A stretch of DNA of 64,000 bases. It comes from Aplectana chamaeleonis (taxonomy: Eukaryota > Nematoda > Chromadorea > Rhabditida > Cosmocercidae). Below, piece after piece: positions 39,644-51,849 of the stretch. The translations under genes and the position numbers were made by a program. Below the pieces are notes generated by a model, which was not told the DNA's origin, searched no databases, and saw only the letters and a program-made list of their open reading frames with translations. The stretch's first letter is position 1. Each line of letters begins with the position of its first letter. The DNA lies in NCBI GenBank assembly GCA_029168955.1, contig JAPDOI010000174.1, forward strand, positions 1,319,503 through 1,383,502, in the 5' to 3' direction.

Positions 39644-40309
39644 TGTCCTCCCATGTTCGCAACCCACAAGAACGGCTTGCAAGGGATTATACGAAATGTA
39701 CCTAGATGGACCCAAAGAACAAGTTTATGCTGTGATAGAAATACATCACGAAGCTTAACAGGGCGAAGGGAAGAACGCGTGAACTTTGGCACCGTCAGCT
39801 GATGCCGACGTGTGGCTACCGTACCCAGTCGGCGATCGTATCGCGATTAGAGCGCGATAGTCCAATAGTCCCGGAGGTCTGCGCCTAATTTCTGAGCCAT
39901 CTAAAATTCCGAACCAATCCGGAGTTTCCGGCTCATTCTAAAATCGAGAGCTTGAGTACCTAAAAAGTAATTCTTCCAAGATTTTCGATTTGAATTCAAT
40001 CCCAGGTATTAGAGCCTAGGAAATCGCGGCGAGTGCGATTACACAAGGATCTTTTCATTAATATCGCGCCGTACCGTATACTCCGTGTTTTCGGAACCCT
40101 GCCAGCCTGATGCTTGCCAAGTTTTGAGTGCTCACGGATTTTAATCTGCAACATTGCGAATAAAATTCGTGAGCACTGTATATTTTACGGAATGTGTGTT
40201 TTACAATACTGCGGCGTTTGACGCAAGTTTGCGTAGAAGGCTGCAATATTGTAAAAATCACACAAGCTGCTGCAATACCCATACAAAATGTGATCCCATC
40301 TACAGTTAA

Positions 40310-40489
40310 GTCCGTGGCTTGTTTCCTCAAGAAGAAGACATTTAAATTCAAACGGCGGCTGTCGAGGGGGTTTAAATCTCAGCGGTGGCTGGCTGGTAAT
40401 TATCAGCCAGCCGCTGGTGAGATTTAAACCGCCGCGTCAGCCGCGGTTTGAATTCAAATGATTTTTCTTGAGGAAACAAGCCACGGAAA
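40310..40489. mobile_element. Foldback MITE, copy 2 (GTCCGTGGCTTGTTTCCTC family)
   Basis: Same arms as 22467-22646, with a slightly longer GC-rich inner part (GGCGGCTGTCGAGGGGG). Confidence 0.85.
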
Positions 40490-40658
40490 CCATATCATCG
40501 CTTGCGATGATGACCCCACCCACTTCGCTCCGCTCCCTGCTTCTGCAAGGGAGTTGGGCGTCGCCAACTATTCTCGATTACTGTTACCGCAATAAACGGC
40601 ACTCTGCTCTGATCTCGTGCTCATCACTCCCAAAGCCTTTGGATCGCTATATTCCGGT

Positions 40659-40729
40659 TCGTCGCTGGTTCAGTGGTAAAATGCTTGCCTGGCACGCTGG
40701 CGGTCCTGGTTCGATTCCCGGCCGTCGTA
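40659..40729 (+). ncRNA. tRNA-Gly-derived, SINE-like sequence
   Basis: Contains intact pol III promoter boxes TGGTTCAGTGG (A box) and GGTTCGATTCC (B box) at tRNA spacing and strong similarity to animal tRNA-Gly. The acceptor stem pairs at only about four of seven positions, the anticodon loop reads CTGGCAC, and the T stem has a mismatch. It is therefore not a functional tRNA gene; a SINE head or tRNA pseudogene is likelier. Confidence 0.65.
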
Positions 40730-41469
40730 GTAAAACTAAGGACCAAAGCGAGCTAGACATCAAGGAAACGGAAAATACGAGTTGCAGCTGACCCATTTTG
40801 AATGTTTTTTTGAGGCGTTGATTGCAAAATAAGTGAACACAATTGATTAGTAATCTGTTAAAGTGGAACGAAAGAAAATAACATCCAATGAATGCTTCAG
40901 TCAAACTCCAATGAGATGGGAACTTGCCGCGTGAATATTGTTGCAGCTTGCTGAGAGATAAAGGCACACGCGCATTCTTGCGTACTGTCAGCGGGATAAA
41001 ATTCAGTATAATTAGAATACTTTTCTATTCCGTCCCTGGGGACAGATGTTTTTCTATCTCACCTTAGACAGCAGGCGAATCTCGGAGAGTAGGTCAATGC
41101 CGGAGTTTTTTGTCTTGCGCTGACGCTGTTGCTTTCAGTGCGTGTCGAAGAGACGAGGAGAAGCCCCGATAGGATGGTGACAACCAGCTGTCCATGGTGC
41201 TGTTAGCATCTACGTGAGGCCTGCCATCACCACTGACCATCATCAGCATGGAGCCCCAGTTCAATGTTCTGTCACACCCTTCTGGCATTCGTCTAACTTT
41301 TCATGCTCTTTACTACTTCTCCGTCGTATTAGGATAACATTGTATTGTTTTACTGTACTGTGGAACAGAAGCACGCGCCACTGCGCTACGTTTACTACTA
41401 CGCCGCAATATTGCAGATCAGAGGTTCTTGAGCATTCAAATTTCATTTTTCCCGACGTTCCGTTGCAGG

Positions 41470-41630
41470 GTAGCACGAAGTGTGGGCCAGCCAGTTTTGC
41501 TCAGTCCCCCCCCCCTGTAATGGCAATTTTGCTGAGACCCCCTCCCAGGAACGTTAGTAGGTCAATTTTTGACCATTTTCTTCCACCCCCACCAAAAGCT
41601 GATGTACTCAAGCAGTTTATGTCTCATGTC
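41470..41630. repeat. Dispersed repeat, copy 2
   Basis: Counterpart of 13345-13490 (GCACGAAGTGTGGGCCAGCC, GGTCAATTTTTGACC, AGCTGATGT). Confidence 0.55.
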
Positions 41631-41639
41631 CGATAAATC

Positions 41640-43190
41640 GAACTCTTCAACATAAACACCCCTTTCACTCCTCTGTCTCACCCGAGACGAGAACAATCCA
41701 GCGGTAAGGGCTTTATGGTCATTATGGTAGTGATAATACGTAACTGATCATATAACATTCTGGACGAAACCAGCATCAATTAGGCAATAACATATGATAC
41801 ATAAAAAACTGCTATATCCTTCTGCACCAACGTTATCAACACAGCTGGAATGAATTGCAATACGAATACCGGTAATGTTATGACCACGGGCAAAAAAGCT
41901 CCAAAAAGATCTCGAGGCGCACATATGCTATTCCTGATGCTGTAACAACAACAAGGACCTATACTGTAGGCAGGCAAGAGACTACAACACATATTGAAGA
42001 GTACCCTGCAGCTGAAAGGACCCGGTTAGTAAGTAAAATCATAAAAGGAGATACAACAACCAGATAAAAAGGTATCAAAACTAAAAAGACACTCTAGCGA
42101 AAATATTGTCCAACAGAAGCAACAAACAGGTACGGCCGTTAGAAACAAAATACTTTGTTTCAATCTTCAAAGCCAGATATTAGATAAAAAGGCACAGACA
42201 CAATATTGTCGATGTGGGTGAAACGGGTGAAAACTACAGGTGGAATGAGGGAAAACACAAAACAGGCTAAAGACAATTTCCCAGTGAAGCTGGGCCGCCC
42301 TGGGTGCGAGCTGAACGACCAATATACGGCTTCATAGAGTTAGAACTAGCCCAGCGACCTCTCAGTTGAACCTGAGAATATACCATCTTCGAATGCTTTC
42401 GTGGTCCCACCACGACGGAACGAATGAGGTGGGAGTGTCCTCATGCCGGCAGCCATACACAAACGCCGTATCACTCGATTGATCGGTCTTGGACTTCTGA
42501 AATAGGTTAGTATAAATAAATCAAAGAGGTGTACTGTTCCAAGACCATTCCTCTGAAAGTTCCAACTTGGGGTACTACTTTAAACATATTTAGTTTGACA
42601 CCCAACTTTTTTTTGGCATTTATGAGCGCGTGGCAAATACAAAAAACCAAGTAGAATTGTAGATCTTACATTTATTGTAAACTTCCAGCTTCCTCCTTCC
42701 TCTGAGGCATCAGAAATCAGCAGATTTAGCGCTTCCGAGACTCTGAGTAATCCGCAAAATAGCAAAGCGAGTACTCAGAAGTTTTTCAACAACTTAAACG
42801 TTCGCTAAAACCCCTGAAACAAGTAAACGACCAGCTTTTTTGGCCGTTTCAACTTAAACCCCGGCTTTTTCAACTAAAATCCCTGCTAAAAACCACCTAT
42901 TCAACTTAACACCCACTATAGGTGAGCGTGGCCCTGCAAAACAACTTAACACCCTCTTTGGAAGGGGGGTTCAAGTTGTCAATAACCATCCAACAACTTG
43001 TGCCAAGACCAACAACTTAACTGCTACCTTCGAAAACTGACAATCGAAACAGGTAATCGACAACATCTGCAAGTACACGTGGCATATCCAATCAATACCA
43101 TTATCATCTTCACCTTTGTCGTGGCACCCGGCTTTTTCCAACCAAGTTCTCTTTCTGCTCAGACAAACTCACGGCTCGTCCGCGGCTGCA
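41640..43190. other. No gene recognised
   Basis: AT-rich. CAACTTAA-CACCC words recur at 42780-43020. No convincing ORF or RNA gene. Confidence 0.45.
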
Positions 43191-43194
43191 GATG

Positions 43195-43290
43195 AGCTTT
43201 CCGGATGGTCCGCGGCGCTTGGCGGCTGATCCGCGGCACGATTGATAGTGGGACGGTCAAACGGCCGATCCGCGGCGCTGTTTGTTCTCG
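43195..43290. repeat. CCGCGG-containing repeat cluster, left
   Basis: Repeated GATCCGCGGC and GGTCCGCGGCGC words. The same words make the tandem cluster at 44870-45045. Confidence 0.65.
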
Positions 43291-43439
43291 AGGGGGTGGC
43301 TCCGGGGCGCACCGCCAATCCACCATCTCAATACTGATCGATGAAAAGCAGCCACATATATTTTTGAGTTGTTTTTGGATTGAACGACTCCACCACCTCA
43401 TTCCCCGCAGTCTTAGACAATTTTCCAGCCGCTGACTTC

Positions 43440-43900
43440 GACTTTATCGTATTTGTAACTTCTTCAAACCGTTATATCCACATGTACGCTAATTATTCTT
43501 TCTAGATGCCATCGCAACAACTTCTAGGGCAGAAAAAATTCCCGATGGTAAGTAAATTTTCATATTCTCGTTCATTTTTGAGATTCTCTTCTGATTTTGT
43601 TTTTTTTTCTCATTCAAATAATTTTCATGATTGTTTGGTTTGGTAATTCTCCTCATGTTTTTTTTTCAAGAATAGTTCCGGTTTGATACCGACTTTGATC
43701 GATTTCGGCATGAAACCAGATCTACCCTAGAAAACCAAACAATCATATAAATCACTGGAATGTAAGGAAGGAAAACAAAAAGAGAGAATTACAAAAATAA
43801 ACGTGAAAATGAAAATTACCTACCACCGTGAATTTTTTCTCCCCTAGAAGTTGTTGCGGAGCCATCTGGAAGAATACAATTGGTGTGCTTGTAGATATAA
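43440..43900. mobile_element. Inverted duplication/foldback with exon-like arms
   Basis: The arms 43497-43560 (+) and 43810-43870 (-) both read acceptor (CTAG or CCAG), ATG, codons for QQLLG-x-KKF, then a GTAAGT or GTAGGT donor. Inner arms share ATGATTGTTTGGTTT. The two exon-like pieces point toward each other 250 bp apart, which argues against two functional genes. Confidence 0.6.
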
Positions 43901-44189
43901 TACTTTAATATATGAAGAAACACAGAAGGACGAGTTTGGTCACAGAAGCCAAGAAAATTGAAGAAAATGAAAAAAAAACACCTACAATCAGCTTATCGGC
44001 TACGGCGCCGGAATATCGTCCGGCTTGAGCGCGTGCGGCCGCGAAGCGTCTCAATACGCAATTGCGGAGGGGAATTTGACGCAGAGGCGTGGAATTTGAC
44101 GCAGAGAAGCATAGTACATGAACTCTGTTTCCATCGAGTGGGATATTCTAGTAGAGCACCACTCCCAATTAGATGGAAACAGTCAGTTC

Positions 44190-44860
44190 GCCCACCCCCA
44201 ATCGACTCATTGGCCGTGAGACAGATTTCGGCATTGTTGCACGCTCTTCGCGCTAGCTTTATTATCTCCTCAGAAAGCATCAGTATCACAATTTCGCAGG
44301 GTTGCTCTACCGTACGACTTATTTTCAGAGGTAGAACAGCTCAATTTACATGTAGAACTGGTTTCGATGTGCATTCGTAGACTTGTTCAGTTTATGGCAT
44401 ATTGCAATGCATGCCCATGGTAACACAAACAACCGATTGTGAAATAACTATGTGTTACAGGTCTTCAGTCTAAACTAATATTACAAAGTTGTTGCTTAAG
44501 AGTCATAAAATATGAGCTCTCGATTTCGAGAATTTACAGCTCATGATATTAATCATTTGTTCATAATCATAATTATACATCACCGATGTCCAAAAGATTG
44601 CAATAAAATATAATATTTTCACAATACTTCTTCAGCGATACATGTCACAGTTGTACAGCTAAACTATATCGAAACCAGTTATGCATGTTAATCGAGCTGT
44701 TCTACTCTTGAAATTAGCTCTTACGATGGAGAAATCCTGCAAAATTGTGATATTGAGGCTTTATGAGGAGTATGGAATGCTAGCGCGAAAAGCGTACTCC
44801 AATGCCAAAACCTGTCCCACGGCCAATGAGTCGATTGGGGTGGGCTGGATAACATTACTC
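44190..44860. repeat. Inverted duplication, arms about 180 bp
   Basis: 44190-44370 is the diverged reverse complement of 44665-44860: AAATTGTGATA, then GCTAGCGCGAA and GGCCAATGAGTCGATTGGG in both. Short open frames occur on both strands as a result. Confidence 0.75.
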
Positions 44861-44869
44861 AAAAGGACG

Positions 44870-45045
44870 GTCCACGGCGGCTGTCAGGACGATCCGCGGC
44901 ACCTGCAGGACGATCCGCGGCGCTTGCAGGACGATCCGCGGCGCTGGCAAGATGGTCCGCGGCGCATTGCCGGCGCATCCGGGCTTCGGTGAAGGATCGT
45001 CCGGTCGTCGGCCGCGGACGATCCTAAAAAAGCGCCGCGGATCGT
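44870..45045. repeat. 21-bp tandem repeat, CAGGACGATCCGCGGCGCTTG type
   Basis: Four adjacent, slightly varied 21-bp units, followed by inverted copies of GGATCGTCC/CCGCGGACGATCC. Confidence 0.88.
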
Positions 45046-45049
45046 CCTT

Positions 45050-46700
45050 GGACTTCTCTGAGTGTCGTTTCCATTTCCTCCAGCCTTATCGGTGGCTTTC
45101 CCGTATTATCCTCACTGTATTTATACATTATTTAACAGAACAATAGGTCTATTACCTGCTTAGAAAATCCTTCTGGAGAGATGCAAATACCTAATACATT
45201 AATTTGAAAATTCATGGTAGTTCTCGTGTTTCCATGCAACATGAAGCTTTATTGACCAGCAATTTGATGATATGCGTTTACTCTAATTCTAGCCCGCTTT
45301 ACTGGATTGAAGATTGGGTCTGGCTCCAAATAATATTTTGCGTTTTGAAAACTAGAGTATGGCTAACCCGTCAATTCACACACGATGACCGGGCTCAGAT
45401 TTGTTGACAGTTCAACTCTGTTTTTTTGGCGGAACAATTATATTTTAAAAAATCAAAAGTTGGACAAAAATTTAGGGCTAAATAAATGTGGAAAATTTAT
45501 AAATGCCTCTGCTTGTGAACTGCGAACGTCATATAAAAATTGACCCTAATTATACACGATATTGGAAGACGGGGCTATCACTGGATCCACTGGTAACCGA
45601 GTCTTCCTTGTACTGACTGAATATTACGGCTTTATATAGAAAACTCTAACATGTGATACAATTCTCGAAATCGTGAAAAATCGCGTTTAGGCAGCAAAAA
45701 AATCCCCCATTTTGAAGCTTCGGACCAACTCAGATGGATTTTTCAAACATTGACAAATTAGCCTCAGATTCGTAATCAGCACCGAAAACAACCCCTAGAA
45801 ACAAGTTTTACGCTCAGTCCAAGACAATTTTTTTTCACCTAAGAATTTTTTTTTCACCGAAAATTGTCATTCGTGTGCCCGTTTCCTCTTGGCAAAGCTA
45901 TGGAAATGTCCCCTTCCTTTTTTCTCAATCCCCTGCAAATCTCTAAGGGAATTAGCAGATCCTGAGTATGAAATATTGGAGCACTGCCTTACCCTTGAAC
46001 ATATCGAAGTTGCATCGGAACTCCATCTTATGTGAACAACCCTCCTTTGGTAATGATGTTGCTTCTGTAAAAGAAAGAGCTGAGACTAGTTTCACCTCTT
46101 AATTACAGAGAAGTGTGAAATTTAGTTTTCATTCATACCACATATTATATTATTTTCACTTCCCGAGGTTTGTCAGTAAGATATCAAGAAGAAATAGGAC
46201 TCGTTTCGCCTGGACATCGCATTCTCTCGCCTGTATAGGAGTTTGGTCGAGTGTATAATCGCGCTCCAATGATGTCTGACGCGCGCGCCGCAGATCTGCG
46301 TCGCACGCGTGCGCCAGCCGGCATCCGGTGGTTAATCACTTTCCTGGCCCGCCCTACGCCTCAGGCAGAAATTGCGGGGCACGCGCGCAAAATTTGAGTA
46401 CTTTCGGTGCATTGACCTTGCCGCGCGTCAGTCCCCACGTGAATTTTCGGGAGCAGCTCGTTTCCGGAGGTCCCGCGGGCCTTTGCGGGGTAGGGTTAGA
46501 TGTTTTGTGTGCAATAGGTGGTGATGTTTACAATTACACGATCGAAAAGCTCATTTTGCGGTAAATCCGTTTTTCAAATAGGCGTCTCATTTCGAAACAT
46601 CTCTAATCATTTGCTAGCTGTTCCTTTAGGTTTTATCTTAGTTTTTAGTTTTTTTTAAATGATTTTTGCTATGACACTAGTTCGGGGGGCACTCAGGATT
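45050..46700. other. No gene recognised
   Basis: Only short frames. A GC-rich stretch lies at 46270-46500 with TTTCCGGAGGTCCCGCG, a word that recurs at 49580-49620. Confidence 0.45.
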
Positions 46701-46728
46701 CACTCGAAGAATGAATGATTCCGCTTCC

Positions 46729-46902
46729 AGGGGTGCGTTCCAAGAATGTTTCCATGATGCCGTGGGAGGGCAAATGGCCTTCCCATGGACAAATTCGCTC
46801 CCCGTGGCAACGAATTACAACTGCGAATTGCTTCCACGATGCCGTGGCTATGTTTCGATGGAAGCCTTTTCCATGGGAATGTTCTTGGAACGCACCCCAG
46901 AA
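46729..46902. mobile_element. MITE with GGGGTGCGTTCCAAGAA ends, copy 1
   Basis: Inverted ends GGGGTGCGTTCCAAGAATG and CATGGGAATGTTCTTGG plus AACGCACCCC. The interior has several complementary CCATGG-containing words. A second copy lies at 56365-56531. Confidence 0.85.
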
Positions 46903-47442
46903 ATAGAAGTATTTCCATGGAGTCTCCCTGAAAACTGACTGATAACGCTAATCTATGAGGCGCTTATTGGGTTTCTTGTCGCGATGGGAGCCACGAGCTA
47001 AGCAGTGATCCATAGGAATGAGCGGAAAGAATATTTAAATATTGGAAATCCTAACCTTCTAACCATATGATATCAGCGCAAATTTTCATTTTCATTGATG
47101 AATCACTCCATTTTCTCGAGTGCCCCAGGAACTAATGCCAATCCTAGTTTTTTAATAGTCAGATCGAATAGTCAGATTAGTAGTCAGATCCTGTAATATC
47201 TTCGGTTTGATCTATTCTCTGTCTTCTTTTTTAGAATTTCTTCTCGACGCCATTGGGCTGGGTAACGATGAACTCGACAAGGCAGCAGACGAAAACGTAC
47301 TCAGTTCGAGGTGATAAGACTTTTTTGCTCGGTGTTCGATTCCAATCTCAGATAGTTTCAGCTTCTACATCTCCTTGGGACGCTCCGACACTGAGCGGAG
47401 CGCCGTCTTCCGCAGTATGGCCGGAGAGCGAGTTCACTGGCG

Positions 47443-49004
47443 TCCCATTTTGTTCAAGACGCTTCAAAGGCGCTGTAAGTTCCAAGCTGTCCACTTTCAG
47501 TGGCTGATTCCGATTAATTTTTCCTCAATTTCAGGCAGGATGTCTGGATCATACACGCATGAGGTAAAAGAAGGACAATTCCAGTGGGTTCCACCAGATG
47601 TAAGTCGTGTTAATATGACCAACATTTTTAATTATAAACATTGATATTGTAAAAAACATTGTAAGAGATTTTATCATGAGCATTTTGAAAAAGGGGGCTA
47701 GAGAAAAGAGCAGGAATGAATAGAAGCTTCAAAATGTTACCACGATTTTCTTCAATTATTCGAAATTCGACAGGTGGACATCAGCATTGTATTTAGGACC
47801 GGGAATAGCCTCCCGAATAAAGGTTTGGAGTCAAATCTGAGACTGACCAAACTACCATTTATTCACCAGAAATCTACTGTAAGCTGCCAATGTCGATAAA
47901 CGTACTTCAGATTTGTGTGAAGCACACAAAAATTACCCACAGAGAAATAATTCGAGACTTTTGTTTCGTACTTCTCGGAAAACAGTTTAAATCCACGTTT
48001 AGCCAACCAATTTACCCCCGATTGGAGCTGTGTTTGAATGTTGACGGAAACTCTGAAACAGCGAGAAGTTCCTATTATTGGTGATCGGCACCCCAAATAA
48101 CCCCTAGAAGAACTTTGAGTGAAATCTGGATTATGCCTCCTAAACACTCCTAAGCCCTCTAATTGAACAAGTAACGCTCAACCGAGAATCCGTACGGCCC
48201 CCGTCATAGTCGGCCGAAAGCCGGCCGCTCTAGTTCCACCCGGTCGATAGGTATGAGAAGCATTCAAAACGGGAAGAAATGTAGTGATAAAAATCATCCT
48301 CAACTGATAAAAATCGCCCTATGATGTGTATGATGTGATAAAACTTGGCCTCAACTGATTAAAACCCTCTGGAATAATAAAAATTCACCTGATACGACCT
48401 AGGATGACAAACAGAAGGTAGAATTTTATCAGTTAGGATGATTTTTTTCACTTAATTTCTTCCCGTTCTGCGTGTGTCTCATACATATCGACCTGGTGGG
48501 ACTAGGACGGCCGGTTCTCGGCCGACTATGTCGGGGGCCTACGAGTGGAAAACGTTACCACCCCGTGGAGACGTTTGGAAAATAGGCTTTCACCCATACT
48601 TTTCCCAAAGGGGGGGGGTTGGGCGCTGAATACGATTATGAGGTCCAGTTTACGAACGATTACGGCGCGGTTTGGAAGATGCTATGGGTACGGAAATCCG
48701 GGAAAAACCACCTATAACCCTTGTTCAGAGTGATATTAGGCAGCTGCGAAGGGCATATTCGGACTCTGTTCAAAAATGGTTCTAAAATGCACAGTTCATT
48801 GGTAATGGCCGCATTGGCTACCAGTAGTTCCTTGTCACAGCAGAGCAAGTTTTGAAAATATCCTCGTCATCTTGGCTTATTTGACCTCCATTCTGCTTTA
48901 TTCAATCAGCTTCACTCCAGTGCCCATTTTCAGCACCGGTCGAAAAAGACCCCGCATGGAGGAAGCTGGCCAGCAGAATGCTGAGAACGCGGAACAGCAC
49001 GAGT
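47443..49004 (+). CDS. Candidate unknown gene: two 5' exons and a 3' exon
   Basis: The first exon starts with ATG 47416, reads MAGERVHWRPILFK, and ends at a GCT|GTAAGTT donor near 47476. A 60-base intron with CAATTTCAG acceptor leads in phase to an exon reading CRMSGSYTHEVKEG, then WVPPD|GTAAGT (47600). A terminal exon at about 48931-49004, after ATTTTCAG, reads TGRKRPRMEEAGQQ and ends in TGA. Internal exons are not resolved, and linkage of the 3' exon is inferred. A foldback element (48192-48542) lies between. No family recognised. Confidence 0.42.
48192..48542. mobile_element. Foldback element, about 350 bp
   Basis: Long inverted arms of more than 100 bp with CATAGTCGGCCGA and GAACGGGAAGAAAT-like segments. 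The interior is rich in GATAAAA. Confidence 0.85.
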
Positions 49005-49067
49005 GAATGATTTGGTTGTAGACTCGGCCGATATATCTAGGATTTACAGTCTTTTCTCATGTTTGTG

Positions 49068-49178
49068 GTGTGCATTTCATGTGTGCAATGTTTGTTGTGT
49101 GCATTTCATGTGTGCAATGTTTGTTCTGTGCATTTCATGTGTGCAATGTTTGTTATGTGCATTTCATGTGTGCACTTT
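49068..49178. repeat. 29-bp minisatellite, about 3.8 copies
   Basis: Unit GTGTGCATTTCATGTGTGC followed by AATGTTTGTT, nearly identical copies. Confidence 0.95.
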
Positions 49179-49816
49179 TTTCCGTTTCTTGACCATTGTT
49201 GAAGGGTTGAAGGCGCAGGTACACTGGTACAGGTTAGAGTCAGGTGTTTTGTTATAGCTGTTGACCGAGTAGTTGTTAGTTGCTCATTTGTTGAATGAAT
49301 TTTGTCTATAGAATGAAGATTTATGTGGAACTAGTATCATTTTCGCTGTTAAATTTGAGTTAGGGTGAAACTGGGAGGATGAAACGTTTTTGATCTACAC
49401 TACTCGACAATATAGTCGATATATTACACACACGTGCTTGCTAATCAGGGAAGGAAGGGATAGATCTGAATGAGAGAGCTCACTGCCCCCGGCGATTCTG
49501 AAAAGCGTCGGGTCACCCGCGGTGGCTACTGGTGCGTGCGGAATGCGACGCGAATCGGGTCTCCCGCGACACCATAGAAATCGGAGGTCCCGCGCCATGT
49601 TTATCGGAGGTCCCGCGTTGTTGTGCGGCGGAGCATACCGCTTTCACCCTCGCGGATTATGCCGATAATTCGTCTGAGCGCCACCGCGTCGCTTCCGCCT
49701 CCAACTGCCGTGATCGAACGATTGATAGATGCTCTTTTCCTCCCCGTGCCTCTATTCCTAATGCTATTTTCTTCGCTTTGCACGGTACTGAACGTGTCTT
49801 TTCTTATTTTCACCGT

Positions 49817-49985
49817 TTATCTATCAATCTTTCAGTAATTTTTGTCAACTCCTGCATTTTTTCCAGAGCAGCTAGCGTTGGCGATGTACTGACACCATCA
49901 ATTGCGTGCCAGACGTCTTTAACATATTTCTGTGATATTTCGTCGATTTCGTTGTTGCTTACGGAACTTGACCTTTGGCTCCCTA
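49817..49985 (-). CDS. Exon-like segment, unknown protein
   Basis: The minus strand reads SNNEIDEISQKYVKD, then WHAIDGVSTSPTL and MQELTKITERLIDK, up to a possible donor ACG|GTGAAA. A CTAG acceptor-like site precedes it. A shorter, diverged copy of its 5' part lies on the plus strand at about 51160-51300. Composition is protein-like; no family recognised. Confidence 0.35.
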
Positions 49986-50199
49986 GTCGTGACGGGACCA
50001 ACCGCGGGGGCAACGCACCTTTAACCTTCACAGCTCAGGCATTAGGAAGGACGGCTCGCCACACTTTCAGAGAGAGTCAGTCGGCCATCCGCGCCCGTTT
50101 TCGACCGCCACGCAGATTCTCGACCGCGACGCGTCTACGCACATCGGCAGTTACAGCCATCCGCGCCCCCTACGCAGTTGCTCAGGATCATCAACATGT

Positions 50200-50750
50200 T
50201 TAGACAAAAGTATTGACAATGTTGCTGGTATAAAAGGCTCCTCATCTCACCGTGTACCACAGTCGGCTCTTCGAAGCCGGACCTGGAAGGTGGCCTCGAG
50301 TCTCTTCCCAGAAGATCCACCGGATACCGGAGGATAATTTTGTCGCCGAGGGAAGAGGGCTCCCACGGCTCGGGGGCATGGGACCCAACTGGGGGCCATC
50401 TCCCCACGGTCCACGGTGAGGTCACCCTCCCTCCGTAGGGATCCCAACAGGGTGATCTTTGTGGGCTGTCCCCGTGTCCATCCGGAAACGCCGAAAATGG
50501 ACATGGGCAGTTTTTGAGCCGCTTATGGACAAATTTTGGACTGCTCGGGGGCCGGGGACCGACAGATTTTACTGGAGGACACCGATCCGCGCACCTTTCG
50601 ACATCGATGCGCTGATCGGAGGCGCGGCTCGGCGGCCAATGGTTCGGCGGCCGTAGCTCCGAGTGCCTGAGAGTGCAGCACTGGTGCTGAAATTCGATCA
50701 ATATCTTCGCTATTGATTCTTTCTGTGATTCAGAGCTAAGACGGTACATA
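50200..50750. other. GC-rich stretch with long open frames, unresolved
   Basis: A 204-codon minus-strand frame (50135-50749) and overlapping frames exist, but they are Pro/Arg-rich with no recognisable domain, as expected from base composition alone. Could be a decayed element. Confidence 0.3.
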
Positions 50751-51376
50751 GCTAGCTCTACAATAGAGAAAATTAAGGCGGATTACCACTTTTTTGAGAT
50801 TTATGCATGGTTTCAAAGTTTATCCCGACACTATATCGCCCTTTTCTGAATTCTGGATATTTCATGACGGCATTCAAACGGTTATCGCGACTTGTTGAGG
50901 GCTGATAATTGAGGGTGGATTTGATATAAATGACACATATCTGAGTATGTTAATTCGTCAATTCTGAGCGGAAATTCGACAATTACCCTAGTTAATTTGT
51001 GAGTTTAAATTATGGAGTTTTCTGAGGGCTTCAGAAGTTAATGAAAATTGCGCATCGTTGTCTAGGCTGTTGACATTGTGGCGAAATGATTCCACATAAA
51101 ATGTCCTTTAAACACCTCTCAGGCATGATTAGCCGAGATACTCGCCTTCAAGTACAAGAATTTTGTGAAGGTTAAAGGTGCGTCGCCCCTGCGCCGCAGT
51201 TGGTCCCGCCACGACCAGGAGCCAAAATGTGAAGTCTCCGTAAGCAACAACGTCGATTTTGGAGTGAAACACGTCTTCGCATCGACACCGATCTCATCTG
51301 CCCATCTAGTAAATAGGTATGTTTCTATTGATGAGATGGGCATAATTCTGTCTTCTTATTTTGTGTGCATTGATTT

Positions 51377-51526
51377 ATGAAGTTTAAGTTGCAGGTCAGT
51401 TTAACCGTATCTCGCATCGTGCTCTTATTTTGCGCCTTGCTTGTCTGCCTCGCTGCCCTCTTTCACGTCGTCATAATGGCCGTTGGTATTGATCAGCAGC
51501 AGCAGCAGGTTATGAGTATATTAGGT
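51377..51526 (+). CDS. Exon-like segment with signal-anchor-like hydrophobic stretch
   Basis: The frame reads MKFKLQVSLTVSR, then IVLLFCALLVCLAALFHVV, then a Gln run and MSILG up to a TTAG|GTGAGT donor. The hydrophobic stretch could be a signal or membrane anchor. No matching downstream exon was found. Confidence 0.28.
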
Positions 51527-51849
51527 GAGTTGTGCTTTAGTATCTCTCTTGGCGGTCAACAGTACTTGTGGTCCCCTTCGCAAAGAGTCTTCTCCCCATA
51601 GGCCGGATCTGCATGAACAAAGGGTTGAATGTAGGTATGGAGCCTCGGGAAGGATGGGTCATCTCTGTTAGCCGCGCGCGGCTGCGACGCGGCGTTAGCA
51701 TTGCAGCCCGCCTGCTGGCCTCTCTCACGCCCCACCACTCTTCATCGGGGTTGTTGAGGCCCCAGACAAACACACTGAACCACTACTGGAAGCATATTTT
51801 AGCCTTAGCAATCCTATTAGTATGTGATGCAGTAATATCAACTGCTCAG

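Noticed and set aside
40659..40729. Functional tRNA gene
   Set aside because: The acceptor stem pairs at only about four of seven positions and the T stem and anticodon stem are mismatched, so it is treated as a tRNA-derived repeat.
43506..43868. Two convergent genes starting at the exon-like arms
   Set aside because: The donors face each other about 250 bases apart inside a palindrome, so both cannot continue as normal genes; captured sequence in a foldback is simpler.
50135..50749. 204-codon minus-strand gene
   Set aside because: Pro/Arg/Ser-rich composition follows the GC-rich DNA, several overlapping frames are equally open, and no domain or splice structure supports it.
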